This document shows positions 36,270-45,698 of a DNA stretch of 64,000 bases, piece by piece. Position numbers and translations under genes: made by a program. Under the pieces are notes generated by a model. It worked only from the letters and a program-made list of their open reading frames with translations, was not told the DNA's origin and ran no database searches. Positions within the stretch are counted from its first letter, which is position 1. Each line of letters opens with the position of its first letter. Location: NCBI GenBank assembly GCA_913757435.1, contig CAJYDM010000003.1, positions 186,001 to 250,000 on the forward strand. The letters run 5' to 3'. The stretch comes from Syntrophomonas sp. DTU019 (GTDB lineage: Bacteria; Bacillota; Syntrophomonadia; Syntrophomonadales; Syntrophomonadaceae).

Positions 36270-38102
36270 GTGAAAGATATGGTTTTAGGCGATAGATATG
36301 AACTCCTGGAGGGTGTCGGCGAAGGCGGCATGGCCAAAGTGTACAAAGCGCACTGCAAAAGTCTGGACCGCATCGTAGCTATCAAAATCCTCAAGGAAGA
36401 ATACTCCCGGGACCAAGCTTTTGTGCAGAGCTTTAAAACCGAAGCCCTGGCCGCAGCTCGCCTATCACACCCTAACATAGTCAACATTTTTGATGTCGGG
36501 CAGGAAAACGACGTTCATTACATAGTGATGGAATATATCGAAGGGCAGACCCTGCAGGAGATAATCGCCGCCGAGGCCCCCCTGTCACCGGAAAAGGCCT
36601 CCGAAATCGCCATTATGATCTGTGAGGGCATTCACCATGCCCATGAAAATGGCATTATACATCGAGACATCAAACCACATAATATACTGGTTACCAAAAA
36701 AGGCATCGTCAAGGTGGCCGACTTCGGCATCGCCCAGGCTATCAGCAAAAAAACCCTTACTTTTGCCCGTGACCTGGTTGGGACAGTGCACTATATATCT
36801 CCGGAACAGGCCAAGGGAGAACCGGTCACTCCGGCCACTGATATATATTCATTGGGCTGTGTTTTATACGAGATGCTCACCGGTAGGCCTCCATTTGACG
36901 CTGAGAGCACCATTACCGTAGCTTTGAAACATATTCATGATGAACCTCTGCCCCCCGAACAGATCAATCCTGCGGTCAGCAAAGCACTATCGGCGGTGAT
37001 CCTCAAAGCATTGGAAAAACACCCCTCCCACCGCTTCACTACTGCCGAGGAAATGAGCAATGCTCTCATCTCCCAGGACGCCTCACTAAGCTGGATGAGG
37101 AAGGAACGCAACGGTACCACCATTATTATGAGCCCTATCCAGGCTGGGCAAAAAACGCCTTCCAAGCGGCGTAAATTCCGGCCCGCGGGCATGGTAATAA
37201 TCGCAGTGGCTATCCTGGGCTTATTGTCAGGCATTTGGTGGGTGATGGGCGGCAGCATATTCGGCAAGGAAGTTCAGGTTCCCAACCTGCAAGGGATGGA
37301 ACTAAAAGAAGCCACCGACACGCTGGCCGCCCTGAACCTAAAAATAGCTGTAGCCGGCCGCAACTTCAGCGATGAGGTGGAAAAAGACCTGATCATCTCT
37401 CAGGAACCGCCAGCGGAACAGACCGTAAAAACCGGTCGGGAAATTGCGGTGGTGCTGTCTAAAGGGCCGGAGATGGTGGCGGTACCGCATGTGGTGGGCT
37501 TGTCTCAGGCCGACGCTGAGATACAATTCCGCAACGCCGGGCTGGTTCGAGGAGAAGTATCGCAGAATTATGATGATCGCTATGAACAGGGAATAGTGAT
37601 CTCTCAGAGTCCATCGGGCGGAGAAGCCGTCAAAGGGTCCAAAGTGAATCTCCTGGTGAGCAAGGGTAAAACCCCACCCAAGGTGCCTATGCCTGCTCTG
37701 GAAGGCATGACTCTGGAAAAGGCTAAAGAAAAGCTGTCCGAGTACGGACTGGTACTGGGTCAGGTCACCCGACAAGAGAGCAGCACCTATAAGGTAGATG
37801 TAGTTATTTCCCAGGATACCACTGCAGGCATCTTAATCGAACAGGGCAGCACTGTGAATCTGGTGGTCAGCAAAGGCAGCACCGGGACGGCTAAAACCAA
37901 GACACTGCAGTTTACTCTGCCTACCGGACAGAAATCCTATCAGGTAGTGATTAATGTCACCGACAGTCAGGGTAGTCGTCAGGTGTATAAACAAACTCAT
38001 AACTCCGGAACCAGTGTCAGCGTGGGAGTCAGCTACAGCGGCAGCGGAACGGCTGAAGTGCGGCTTGATGAGGAACGCTACAAGGTGTTCAACCTTCAAT
38101 AA
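36270..38102 (+). CDS. prkC: Serine/threonine kinase with three PASTA domains (PrkC/Stk)
   Basis: Transmembrane kinase that senses muropeptides or lipid II and controls growth and germination in Firmicutes. Kinase domain 8-270: glycine loop GVGEGGMAKVY, lysine K39, HRDIKPHN (131-138), DFG (151-153), and VGTVHYISPEQ activation loop. One helix at about 306-326. Outside are three PASTA repeats (about 335-401, 402-468, 469-538), each ending VVLSKG, LLVSKG or LVVSKG. A final beta-rich tail (about 545-610) is extra. GTG 36270 follows AGGAGG. It has three PASTA units, as in Bacillus subtilis PrkC. Confidence 0.96.
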   Translation: MKDMVLGDRYELLEGVGEGGMAKVYKAHCKSLDRIVAIKILKEEYSRDQAFVQSFKTEALAAARLSHPNIVNIFDVGQENDVHYIVMEYIEGQTLQEIIAAEAPLSPEKASEIAIMICEGIHHAHENGIIHRDIKPHNILVTKKGIVKVADFGIAQAISKKTLTFARDLVGTVHYISPEQAKGEPVTPATDIYSLGCVLYEMLTGRPPFDAESTITVALKHIHDEPLPPEQINPAVSKALSAVILKALEKHPSHRFTTAEEMSNALISQDASLSWMRKERNGTTIIMSPIQAGQKTPSKRRKFRPAGMVIIAVAILGLLSGIWWVMGGSIFGKEVQVPNLQGMELKEATDTLAALNLKIAVAGRNFSDEVEKDLIISQEPPAEQTVKTGREIAVVLSKGPEMVAVPHVVGLSQADAEIQFRNAGLVRGEVSQNYDDRYEQGIVISQSPSGGEAVKGSKVNLLVSKGKTPPKVPMPALEGMTLEKAKEKLSEYGLVLGQVTRQESSTYKVDVVISQDTTAGILIEQGSTVNLVVSKGSTGTAKTKTLQFTLPTGQKSYQVVINVTDSQGSRQVYKQTHNSGTSVSVGVSYSGSGTAEVRLDEERYKVFNLQ

Positions 38103-38133
38103 CAGGGCTTCGGTATAATGAGGGAGGGAGTAG

Positions 38134-39024
38134 ATGCCCCATCAACCGGTTACTGGCTTGATTCTAAAAAAATACAGCGGTTTTTATTACGTGCAGGATT
38201 CCACTGGCAAAATATACGAATGTAAACTGCGCGGCAAGGTGAAACAACAGTTGATACTGACTGGTGATAAAGCCATGTTCACCCCTATAGATGAGGAACA
38301 TGGCATCCTGGAGGGTATTGTCGCTCGCCGCAACCAGCTATACAGGCCTCGCATCGCCAATGTGGATGTGGTGTTGATCGTTATGGCTTATGAACGTCCA
38401 GAGCCGGTGCCGATGCTTCTGGACAGGTTACTGGTATTGACCCTTCATGCCGGTCTAACCCCTGTGATCATCATGAATAAATGCGACCTACAGGCCAGTG
38501 ACAAAGCCCGGGCCATTATGAGCATCTATCCCGACCTGGGCATCCCGATTATCAATACCTCGGCCAAACAGCGCTGCGGTTTGGATCAGCTGCGCTGTGC
38601 CATAGCGGATAAAATCGCTGTATTTGCCGGGCCCTCCGGAACTGGAAAATCAACTCTTTTAAATAACCTAGCCCAAGATCTTACCATTAAGACACAGGAG
38701 GTAAGCAGCAAAATCGGACGGGGCCGACACACCACCAGGCATGTGGAGCTTTATCCCTTGCCTGAGGGGGGATGGATAGCAGACACCCCGGGATTTTCCA
38801 CCCTTGATCTGCCTGAGGATCTGGTTAGCCGCCGGTTGACAGCTTATTACCCGGAATTTGCGCCTCATCAGGAGAAGTGCCGATTTTTGGACTGCCTGCA
38901 TTATCGGGAGACGGAATGTGGAGTAAAAGATGCCCTGCAGAGCGGAACAGTAGCTGAACTGCGCTACCAGAACTATGTGGCTATACTGGAGGAAGTGATG
39001 AGGAATGAGAGGTGCTACCGGTGA
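38134..39024 (+). CDS. rsgA: Ribosome small-subunit-dependent GTPase RsgA
   Basis: Checks late 30S assembly. An N-terminal OB fold (5-70) is followed by a circularly permuted GTPase: G4 NKCD precedes G1 GPSGTGKST, then G3 DTPGF. A C-terminal zinc finger carries FLDCLHYRETEC. The 296-residue length is normal. It follows prkC after 31 bases in the conserved prpC-prkC-rsgA-rpe order, and its end overlaps rpe. Confidence 0.96.
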   Translation: MPHQPVTGLILKKYSGFYYVQDSTGKIYECKLRGKVKQQLILTGDKAMFTPIDEEHGILEGIVARRNQLYRPRIANVDVVLIVMAYERPEPVPMLLDRLLVLTLHAGLTPVIIMNKCDLQASDKARAIMSIYPDLGIPIINTSAKQRCGLDQLRCAIADKIAVFAGPSGTGKSTLLNNLAQDLTIKTQEVSSKIGRGRHTTRHVELYPLPEGGWIADTPGFSTLDLPEDLVSRRLTAYYPEFAPHQEKCRFLDCLHYRETECGVKDALQSGTVAELRYQNYVAILEEVMRNERCYR

Positions 39025-39674
39025 TACTGATTGCCCCTTCGATTTTGAGCGCAAACTTCACCAGATTGGGAGAAGATATTAAGGCGGTGCAAGAGGCCGG
39101 TGCTGATTGGCTGCATATTGATGTCATGGACGGTCACTTTGTTCCCAATCTTACCATCGGTCCGCAGGTGGTTGCTGACATTCGGGAAATCACCGGTCTG
39201 TTTTTGGACGTGCACCTGATGATCGAAAAACCGGAACAATTGATACCGGCTTTTATCGATGCCGGTGCCGACATGATTACGGTCCATATTGAAGCCTGCC
39301 ACCATTTACACCGGGTGATCGCTTCCATCAAAGAATGTGGCTGCAAGGCCGGGGTGAGCCTAAATCCGGCCACCGCGGAATGCCTTTTGCAGCCTATACT
39401 GCCCGAACTTGACCTGGTGTTGGCGATGTCTGTCAACCCCGGTTTCGGGGGACAGCGTTTCATAACTAGCGTCTTGAGCAAGATCCTCAATATCAGAGCC
39501 ATGATAGACAGCCAGAGGCTGAACTGTTATTTAGAGGTCGACGGTGGCATAAACGATAAAACGGGCTGGGATGCTGTCCAAGCGGGATGTGATGTCCTGG
39601 TAGCGGGATCTTATGTGTTTCAGGGGAGCGGGCTGCAAGAAGCCATTCAGAGCCTGAAAGCCCTTAAAGCTTGA
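39021..39674 (+). CDS. rpe: Ribulose-phosphate 3-epimerase
   Basis: Interconverts ribulose-5-phosphate and xylulose-5-phosphate. A TIM-barrel of 217 residues with LIAPSILSANFTRLGEDI, DVMDGHFVPNLTIG, VHIEACHHLHRV, MSVNPGFGGQRF and DGGINDKTG; the metal and catalytic residues (H, D, H, D) are in these blocks. I place the start at GTG 39021, 8 bases after GAGAGG; a GTG at 39012 is the alternative. It closes the rsgA operon, and its stop codon overlaps the rib promoter. Confidence 0.94.
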   Translation: MILIAPSILSANFTRLGEDIKAVQEAGADWLHIDVMDGHFVPNLTIGPQVVADIREITGLFLDVHLMIEKPEQLIPAFIDAGADMITVHIEACHHLHRVIASIKECGCKAGVSLNPATAECLLQPILPELDLVLAMSVNPGFGGQRFITSVLSKILNIRAMIDSQRLNCYLEVDGGINDKTGWDAVQAGCDVLVAGSYVFQGSGLQEAIQSLKALKA

Positions 39675-39699
39675 CCTTAAGCATTACTAGTGCTACTAT
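39671..39699 (+). promoter_or_regulatory. Promoter of the riboflavin operon
   Basis: TTGACC (39671-39676) and TACTAT (39694-39699), spaced exactly 17 bases, about 29 bases before the first conserved base of the FMN riboswitch. The -35 overlaps the rpe stop codon. Confidence 0.65.
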
Positions 39700-39727
39700 C
39701 TAGTATATCAAAAATATTATATTAACC

Positions 39728-39837
39728 TTTCTTCGGGGATGGGTGGAATTCCCTATCGGCGGTACAGCCCGCGAGCCGCAAGGCATGATCCGGTGAAACT
39801 CCGGGGCCGACAGTTACAGTCTGGATGGTAGAAGAAG
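39728..39837 (+). promoter_or_regulatory. FMN riboswitch (RFN element)
   Basis: All conserved RFN blocks are present in order: TTCGGGG, GGGTGGAATTCCC, CGGCGGTACAGCCCGCGAGCC, GATCCGGTGAAACTCCGG, GCCGACAGTTACAGTCTGG, and the closing GATGGTAGAAGA. It binds FMN and, with the terminator at 39880, stops transcription of ribD-ribE-ribBA-ribH when FMN is plentiful. Confidence 0.96.
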
Positions 39838-39879
39838 GGCTGGTTGAGCACGGTTTGTTCAGCCTAGCTTGTTATGTCC

Positions 39880-39905
39880 AACCCGATGAAAGCGTCGGGT
39901 TTTTT
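39880..39905 (+). terminator. FMN riboswitch terminator
   Basis: AACCCGA (39880-39886) pairs with TCGGGTT (39895-39901), followed by TTTT. It sits 43 bases after the RFN aptamer and 21 before ribD, the standard transcription-attenuation expression platform. Confidence 0.85.
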
Positions 39906-39925
39906 GTGTTTTGGGAGGCAGTGAA

Positions 39926-41041
39926 TTGCAGCAGCATGATGAGAGATATATGCGCCGGGCCTTGGAACTGGCAGCCTTGGCAACTGGACGCACCAGCCCC
40001 AACCCCCTGGTCGGGGCAGTGGTGGTAAAGAATGGTGAAGTAGTAGGCGAAGGCTACCATCAAAAAGCTGGCACCCCTCATGCCGAGGTTCATGCCCTCA
40101 ATCAAGCCGGGAATAAAGCTTTGGGGGCGACCTTGTATGTGACCCTGGAACCGTGTCATCACCAGGGTTTGACACCGCCGTGCACCCGGACCGTGATAGC
40201 GGCGGGAATAAAAAGGTGCGTAGTGGCTATGGAGGATCCCAATCCATTGGTAAATGGGCGCGGTATCGACACTCTGCGCCAGGCCGGCATCGAGACCGAA
40301 ACCGGGTTGCTGCAAGCGGAAGCCGAAAAACAGAATGAAGTCTTTTTGAAATATATCTGTACCGGGCTGCCTTTTGTTACTTTGAAAACGGCGATGACCC
40401 TTGATGGCAAAATTGCCACTCATACTGGGGATTCCAGGTGGATCACCTCTGACCTGGCCCGCTTAAAGGTTCATCAGATGAGGGATCAGGCTGACGCTAT
40501 ACTGGTTGGCATAGGCACGGTTATGGCTGACGATCCCCGACTGAATACGAGACTTGCTGACCGGCAGGGCCGGGACCCGGTACGGCTAATAATAGACGGA
40601 GCCCTGGACCTGCCCTTAGAAAGCCAGATCGCGGCCAGCAGCACGCAGCAAAAGACCCTGGTTTTCACCGCTGATAGCGCGGATCCTGAGAAGGTCAGGC
40701 GGCTTCAGGATATAGGCATAGAGGTCATTGCCGTGGACGGTTCCCGTGATGATCTGAACCTGGAGCAGGTTTTGCAGACTGCGGCCCATCGCAAGCTGAG
40801 CCACGTGCTGGTGGAGGGCGGCGGAGGAATTAATGCCAGCTTGTTGAAATACGGGCTGATCGATAAAATCTACTGGTTTATCGCTCCCAAGATAATCGGT
40901 GGAAGTAATGCACCGACTCCCGTAGAGGGCCGCGGACTGGAGACTATGGCGGAAGCCATTGGGATCGAGGATTTGGAGATAAGCTGCATCGGCCCCGACC
41001 TACTGGTGAGCGGTTATGTAAAAAAGTCAGCCTATCGTTGA
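39926..41041 (+). CDS. ribD: Bifunctional riboflavin deaminase/reductase RibD
   Basis: Performs the second and third steps of riboflavin synthesis. The N-terminal deaminase has the zinc motif HAEVHAL and TLEPCHHQGLTPPC. The C-terminal reductase (from about 145) has KTAMTLDGKIATHTGDSRWI and VEGGGGINASLL. TTG 39926 is chosen from GGGAGG (39913-39918), 7 bases ahead; a TTG at 39911 overlaps that site. Length is 371. First gene of the operon, directly behind the riboswitch terminator. Confidence 0.94.
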   Translation: MQQHDERYMRRALELAALATGRTSPNPLVGAVVVKNGEVVGEGYHQKAGTPHAEVHALNQAGNKALGATLYVTLEPCHHQGLTPPCTRTVIAAGIKRCVVAMEDPNPLVNGRGIDTLRQAGIETETGLLQAEAEKQNEVFLKYICTGLPFVTLKTAMTLDGKIATHTGDSRWITSDLARLKVHQMRDQADAILVGIGTVMADDPRLNTRLADRQGRDPVRLIIDGALDLPLESQIAASSTQQKTLVFTADSADPEKVRRLQDIGIEVIAVDGSRDDLNLEQVLQTAAHRKLSHVLVEGGGGINASLLKYGLIDKIYWFIAPKIIGGSNAPTPVEGRGLETMAEAIGIEDLEISCIGPDLLVSGYVKKSAYR

Positions 41042-41076
41042 ACGAAGTATGCAAATGGAAGTGGCGGTGAGAGATT

Positions 41077-41724
41077 ATTTTTACCGGAATAGTTGAAGAG
41101 ATCGGCAACATAAGTGAAATCAAACTTGGGGCGCAATCCATTCGTCTCGGTGTGAAGGCTCAAACTGTTTTAGAGGATGTCAAACTGGGTGACAGTATAG
41201 CTGTTAACGGGGTCTGTTTGACCGTAGTCAAATATGAATCCCGGCAGTTCTGGGCTGATGTGATGCCTGAAACCTATAATAAGACAACTCTAAAGAGTCT
41301 CAGCGCTGGCGACTGGGTCAATCTGGAGCGGGCCTTAAAGCTCACTGACCGCCTGGGAGGACACCTGGTGCAAGGGCATGTGGATGCCGTTGGTTCCATA
41401 GTCAAGCGGGAGCCATTTGATATAGCCATAATATTGCGCATCAAGGCCCCGGCGGAGGTATTGAAATACACCGTGGCCAAAGGTTCGATCGCCATAGATG
41501 GGGTCAGTCTGACTGTGGTGGAGGTGGGCCGCGATTTTCTGACTGTTTCGCTCATCCCGCACACCGCCCATCTCACCGTTCTCGGTTCCAAACAGCCCGG
41601 AGATGAGGTGAACCTGGAGAGTGATATTATTGGCCGCTATGTGGAGAGACTACTTACAGGTGCGCAGCAGACCGAGAAGAGCTCCATGAGCATGGATTTC
41701 CTATCCCAGCACGGATTTTTATAA
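41077..41724 (+). CDS. ribE: Riboflavin synthase (alpha chain)
   Basis: Dismutates two lumazines to riboflavin. Two similar lumazine-binding barrels: (I)[11 protein letters not shown] to about 95, and [16 protein letters not shown] to the end, with NGVCLTV and IDGVSLTV as paired motifs. The invariant N-terminus MFTGI begins here at ATT 41077, and no ATG, GTG or TTG exists in frame between the stop at 41068 and GTG 41152, which would remove 25 conserved residues. So either AUU is the start, or a T has been added to the run at 41078-41082, in which case GTG 41067 (MRDYFTGI) would be the start. Length about 215. Confidence 0.9.
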   Translation: MFTGIVEEIGNISEIKLGAQSIRLGVKAQTVLEDVKLGDSIAVNGVCLTVVKYESRQFWADVMPETYNKTTLKSLSAGDWVNLERALKLTDRLGGHLVQGHVDAVGSIVKREPFDIAIILRIKAPAEVLKYTVAKGSIAIDGVSLTVVEVGRDFLTVSLIPHTAHLTVLGSKQPGDEVNLESDIIGRYVERLLTGAQQTEKSSMSMDFLSQHGFL

Positions 41725-41738
41725 AGGAGGCACTTATT

Positions 41739-42935
41739 ATGTTCAACACTATTGAAGAAGGCATTGCTGATATTCGTGAGGGCAAAATGATAATCATGGT
41801 CGATGATGAAGACCGCGAAAATGAAGGGGATATAGTAGTAGCCGCAGAAAAGGCCACCCCTGATGTGATCAATTTCATGGCCACCCATGGCCGTGGTCTG
41901 ATATGCGTGCCCATGGAAGGTAAACGCCTGGACCTGCTGGACATCAAACAGATGGTGACCAACAACACCGACAGCCATGAGACTGCCTTTACCGTGTCGG
42001 TGGACCACTTTACCTGTACCACCGGGATATCTGCTCACGAAAGGGCCGCCACCATAGCCGCCCTGATATCCCCCAACAGCACCCCCAAGGATTTCAGGCG
42101 ACCCGGGCACATCTTCCCGCTCCGCTACCGCGAGGGTGGGGTATTGCGCCGGGCCGGGCATACCGAAGGCTCGGTCGACCTGACCCGTTTGGCTGGTCTT
42201 TATCCGGCTTCAGTCATCTGTGAGATAATGAGCTCCGATGGGAATATGGCCCGGGTACCGGAATTAATTGAGTTCGCCCAGCGCCACGATTTAAAAATCG
42301 TCACCATAGCCGAATTGATCGAATACCGGCGGCGTCGTGAAAAGCTGGTGGTAAGGGTGGCGGATGCCAAACTCCCCTCGCATTTTGGCGATTTCAAAGC
42401 GGTGGCCTACCAGTCCTTATTGGACAATAAAGAACACCTGGCTCTGGTCAAAGGCGAATGGCAGCCGGAAGAACCAATTCTGGTAAGAGTGCATTCGGAA
42501 TGCCTCACCGGGGATGTAATGGGTTCCTCACGCTGCGACTGCGGTGATCAACTGCAGAGGGCCTTGCAGATGATCGAGGCCGAAGGCAAGGGGGTTCTGT
42601 TATATATGCGCCAGGAAGGCCGCGGCATCGGGCTATGCAATAAGATCAAGGCTTATAAGCTGCAAGACAAGGGCATGGACACGGTTGAAGCCAATATCAA
42701 TCTCGGATTTGCCCCAGATTTGAGGGACTATGGTATAGGGGCCCAGATTCTGGCCGATCTGGGTATACACAAGATGCGCCTCATGACCAATAACCCCAAA
42801 AAGGTCAAGGGCTTGGAAGGCTACGACCTGGAGATAACTGAGCGGGTTCCCATCGAGGTCCCCAGCAAGGAGGAAAACCGCCACTATCTGCAGACCAAGA
42901 AAGAGAAGATGGGCCATCTTCTGGTCAACCTGTAA
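41739..42935 (+). CDS. ribBA: Bifunctional DHBP synthase/GTP cyclohydrolase II RibBA
   Basis: Supplies both precursors of riboflavin. Residues 1-200 are 3,4-dihydroxy-2-butanone-4-phosphate synthase ([43 protein letters not shown]). Residues 205-398 are GTP cyclohydrolase II, with zinc ligands in [17 protein letters not shown] and catalytic [14 protein letters not shown]. Both halves are complete. AAAGGAGG precedes the ATG, 14 bases after ribE. Confidence 0.96.
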   Translation: MFNTIEEGIADIREGKMIIMVDDEDRENEGDIVVAAEKATPDVINFMATHGRGLICVPMEGKRLDLLDIKQMVTNNTDSHETAFTVSVDHFTCTTGISAHERAATIAALISPNSTPKDFRRPGHIFPLRYREGGVLRRAGHTEGSVDLTRLAGLYPASVICEIMSSDGNMARVPELIEFAQRHDLKIVTIAELIEYRRRREKLVVRVADAKLPSHFGDFKAVAYQSLLDNKEHLALVKGEWQPEEPILVRVHSECLTGDVMGSSRCDCGDQLQRALQMIEAEGKGVLLYMRQEGRGIGLCNKIKAYKLQDKGMDTVEANINLGFAPDLRDYGIGAQILADLGIHKMRLMTNNPKKVKGLEGYDLEITERVPIEVPSKEENRHYLQTKKEKMGHLLVNL

Positions 42936-42964
42936 ACGATCATCAACATTGAGGAGGAATAGCA

Positions 42965-43412
42965 TTGGCACAGGTATTTGAAGGAAAACTGGTGGGGCAG
43001 GGGCAGCGCTTCGGATTGATCGTATCACGATTCAACGAATTCATCACTAATAAACTGCTGTCCGGTTGTATGGATGCATTGATCCGCCATGATGTGGAGC
43101 CTGATAACATCGATGTGGCCTGGGTGCCGGGAGCTTTCGAAATGCCTCTGGCTGCACAGCAGATGGTGCGGAGAGGATATGACGCGGTAATCTGTTTAGG
43201 AGCCGTGATTCGTGGGGCCACCCCGCACTTTGAATATGTATCGGCCGAAGTCACCAAAGGCATAGCCCAGGTGGGATTGCAGTCCGGGGTTCCGGTGATC
43301 TTACGGGTCATTACCACGACACCATCGAGCAGGCTATAGAACGGGCCGACCAAGGTTCGGCAATAAAGGTCGGTTTACCGTTACCGCTATCGAGATGCCT
43401 ATCAATTCATAA
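42965..43412 (+). pseudogene. ribH: 6,7-dimethyl-8-ribityllumazine synthase, frame broken twice near its end
   Basis: Condenses the RibD and RibB products to lumazine. The first 119 residues are normal ([42 protein letters not shown]). The frame then fails at about 43316: GAC ACC ATC GAG CAG ([11 protein letters not shown]) continues in a different frame from 43318, and NKGRFTVTAIEM continues in a third from 43362, ending at a TAA at 43410-43412. Each shift is one missing base. As read, the product stops after 124 residues, short of the family's 154. The gene is otherwise intact and essential to this pathway, so a sequence fault is more likely than loss. TTG start after GAGGAGG. Confidence 0.75.
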
Positions 43413-43491
43413 AACAGCTATAGCAAAGTTGAGGGTTGAACAGACGCTGTTGACAACAAAATGCTTCGTCAACAACCGTCCCCTGACAAAT

Positions 43492-44028
43492 CTACCGCGG
43501 ATGTTCCTTCTGTATGATTATTTTGGTTACCACATTATCCCTGACTTGAATGATTACCGCGCCATCATTGTCGCCGTAAATACATCGACCTGATTGAACC
43601 CGGTTTTTGGCGCAGCCGTATAACCGGCCCATAAGCCATGAGATCATCAGCCGCAGGTTCGTGGTAATGCCTAATTTTAATGCCTCGTGCAGTCGATAAT
43701 TGCATCTCTATGGCGCATGACCATGAGTTTGTCCAGCTGGTATAGCGTACGTGCTGTACAGTCCTGGCTTTGACGAAACAGACGGTGCTCATGCCTGGTG
43801 GTTTTTGCTGTTAAATTCAGCCCTGATTCAGCCTGGAGTTGACTCTCCGACAGTAAAATCGTACTGGGTGAACTGACCGGTCTGTACTCTGCATGTCCCC
43901 TGATTGAACATCGTTTTGCCCCAGGATCTGCACCGGCCCGGAGCAGGCTGGCGGTCCATAACCCGAACGCCACCGCCATTTCATGGCTACCAGGCCGAGT
44001 ACAACGATATTGTCTTTGGTTACGTCAC
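43492..44028 (-). pseudogene. Frameshifted remnant of an unrecognised reverse-strand gene
   Basis: On the minus strand a strong ribosome-binding site (GAGGAGGG, plus-strand 44033-44040) stands before GTG 44028, but the frame meets a stop two codons later. Pieces in different frames still look protein-like: DNIVVLGLVAM then AVAFGLWTASLLRAG (a likely membrane helix) near the start, and YGDNDGAVIIQVRDNVVTK ending QKEHPR-stop at 43492-43494. Several indels are needed to join them. I do not recognise the family. A membrane-anchored protein with a short external domain is a fair reading. Confidence 0.4.
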
Positions 44029-44082
44029 TTTACCCTCCTCTTGCCAAGATACCATTTATCATTATACCTTGGCGGCTAAGGC

Positions 44083-45085
44083 ATGAATAGCTCACCAAAT
44101 CCAGGTACTGCCGACCTTCGAATGTATGAGGAAGCATGTTCAAGACTGATCGCCTGCTATAAGTGACAACGCTACCACAGTCTGAATCATCATCTGCGTA
44201 ACAAATATAGCAAAGCTCAAATCCCTTGACGCCGTGGATTTATTACGCCCCACCGGATGGCACTTATCGTCTTCCGGTTGCTTGTTCTGCGTTCCGGGGA
44301 TCAGGTGATTTTCATAAGCGCGCCGCCTGACCTGGTGCAGCAATTTGCCAGAAGTTAAGATTATAATGCACTTCAAATGGCCTAAATATATTGCTTACTT
44401 TCAGGCTTTCAGCAATACCTATGATCATCCCCAGAGGCTCAGGGACCTATACCTGCAGGCCGCCGCTCAGCCTGGGGTGGTCGGACTTGCGATTGCTACC
44501 CGACCCGACTGTTTGCCTCCTGAGGTAATCGAGGTGCTCGATGAGGTCAAGTGTCATACTGATTTATGGGTAGAACTCGGCCTACAGACAATCCATGCTG
44601 CAACTGCCCGGGCCATGAATCTGAGATATGAGCAGGCTGATTTTGAAAATGCAGTGCAGATTCTGGGCCGCCATAACATCGATATTTGCGCCCATATAAT
44701 CCTGGGACTGCCAGGGGAAAGCCGTGAGGACATGATGGCAACCGCTCATTACGTAGCTCAGTGCAGACTGGCAGGTATAAAAATACATCTGCTCCACGTG
44801 ATGAAAAACACCCCCCTGGGGATCTCTTACCAGGAGCAGCCGTTTCGAATTTTAGATCAGGAGGAATATGTAAACCTGGTGGCAGAGATATTGGAGATCC
44901 TTCCCCCGGAAATGGTCGTGCACCGTTTGACCGGAGACAGCCCCCGCCACCTGCTGCTGGTGCCGCAGTGGAGCCTGCATAAACGTGAGGTCTTGAACCA
45001 GATCGAACGGGCCCTGCTTGAAAAAGAAACCTGGCAGGGCAGACTCTATAGCAACAGCTGTAGAAAAGGCCCAGAAACGAATTAA
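44083..45085 (+). pseudogene. YhcC/TIGR01212-type radical SAM protein, first third frameshifted
   Basis: From about 44376 the frame is clean and matches the family well (KYIAYFQAFSNTYDHP, IATRPDCLPPEVIEVLDEV, WVELGLQTIHAATARAMNL, HIILGLPGESREDM). The N-terminal part is spread over several frames: RYHSLNHHLRNKY at about 44170-44210, a damaged CPNRDG equivalent near 44250, SGCLFC near 44277, and GSGDFHKRA near 44300. The cluster motif is therefore present in pieces. The start is probably ATG 44083. The intact reading frame alone (44345-45085) lacks the iron-sulfur cysteines. Function of the family is unknown. A sequence error is likelier than genuine decay. Confidence 0.65.
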
Positions 45086-45102
45086 GGGGGTTAAAAACCC
45101 CC
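45086..45102. terminator. Two-way terminator between the radical SAM gene and tRNA-Leu
   Basis: GGGGGTT (45086-45092), loop AAA, AACCCCC (45096-45102). It begins at the base after the radical SAM stop codon. On the minus strand it lies 11 bases past the tRNA and is followed by TTAATT, so it serves that transcript too. Confidence 0.65.
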
Positions 45103-45113
45103 GGTATTTCCTA

Positions 45114-45199
45114 TGGTGCGGCAGAGAGGACTCGAACCTCCACCACCTTGCGGGACTAGAACCTGAATCTAGCGCGTCTGCCAATTCCGCCACTGCCGC
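45114..45199 (-). tRNA. tRNA-Leu (anticodon CAG)
   Basis: Read on the minus strand, an 86-nt sequence begins GCGGCAG and ends CTGCCGC plus encoded CCA. The anticodon stem-loop is CTAGA-TTCAGGT-TCTAG, giving CAG (reads CUG). It has the long variable arm of class II tRNAs (TCCCGCAAGGTGG region) and the T-loop GGTTCGAGTCC. The paired acceptor arms are perfect. Confidence 0.97.
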
Positions 45200-45494
45200 T
45201 TAGTGCTAATTTATGCTCAGCAAGACAAATTATATTACATGCCTGGCTCGCTTGTCAAGCAATTCTATGCCACATTGTTGTCGGTCAGCGTATTTTGGGG
45301 GTATTTCTCAGCCCTGGCCAGACTTGATGCAGCTAGGCCAACCTGACCTGCAGAGGTGGCACAACTTTCGTCATATTCCAGCATTCCCGTTTACGTGGTG
45401 GGCTTGATAAATTTTGGCACTGCTGGTACTAGCACCGGATGATGCTCTTGAAGGATATATTACCTATATCAGAAACACAAAAGAAGGATGATAA
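45200..45494. other. Intergenic stretch without a recognised gene
   Basis: Apart from the tRNA promoter, I see no gene. Short frames exist on the plus strand (for example 45213-45407) but have no ribosome-binding site and look random. The last 20 bases hold GAAGGATG, the ribosome-binding site for the small gene at 45495. Confidence 0.5.
45229..45258 (-). promoter_or_regulatory. Promoter of tRNA-Leu
   Basis: On the minus strand, TTGACA (plus 45253-45258) and TATAAT (plus 45229-45234) are both perfect and 18 bases apart, about 30 bases before the tRNA 5' end. Confidence 0.88.
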
Positions 45495-45689
45495 ATGAAT
45501 ACCCGCAGTCAGAGCCGCCTGGAAAAATCTTTGACCAGAATCCTGGATCAGATCGAGTACCTGCAGGAACAGATAGCCCATGCCCAGAATGAGGAAGAGG
45601 AGTCCGCCCTGAAGTATCGGCTGAGAAACCTAAAGATACTAAGGGCCTACTATGTGCAGTTGATTCTTATCAAGTACGGAAGTTGCTAA
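45495..45689 (+). CDS. Small coiled-coil protein, 64 residues
   Basis: Unknown. The whole protein is a charged helix with heptad-like spacing (SLTRILDQIEYLQEQIAHAQ, then LKYRLRNLKILRAYYVQLIL), a likely coiled coil or helical hairpin. GAAGGATG lies upstream of the ATG and an inverted repeat follows 9 bases after the stop, so it looks like a free-standing gene. Confidence 0.6.
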   Translation: MNTRSQSRLEKSLTRILDQIEYLQEQIAHAQNEEEESALKYRLRNLKILRAYYVQLILIKYGSC

Positions 45690-45698
45690 ATAGTAATT

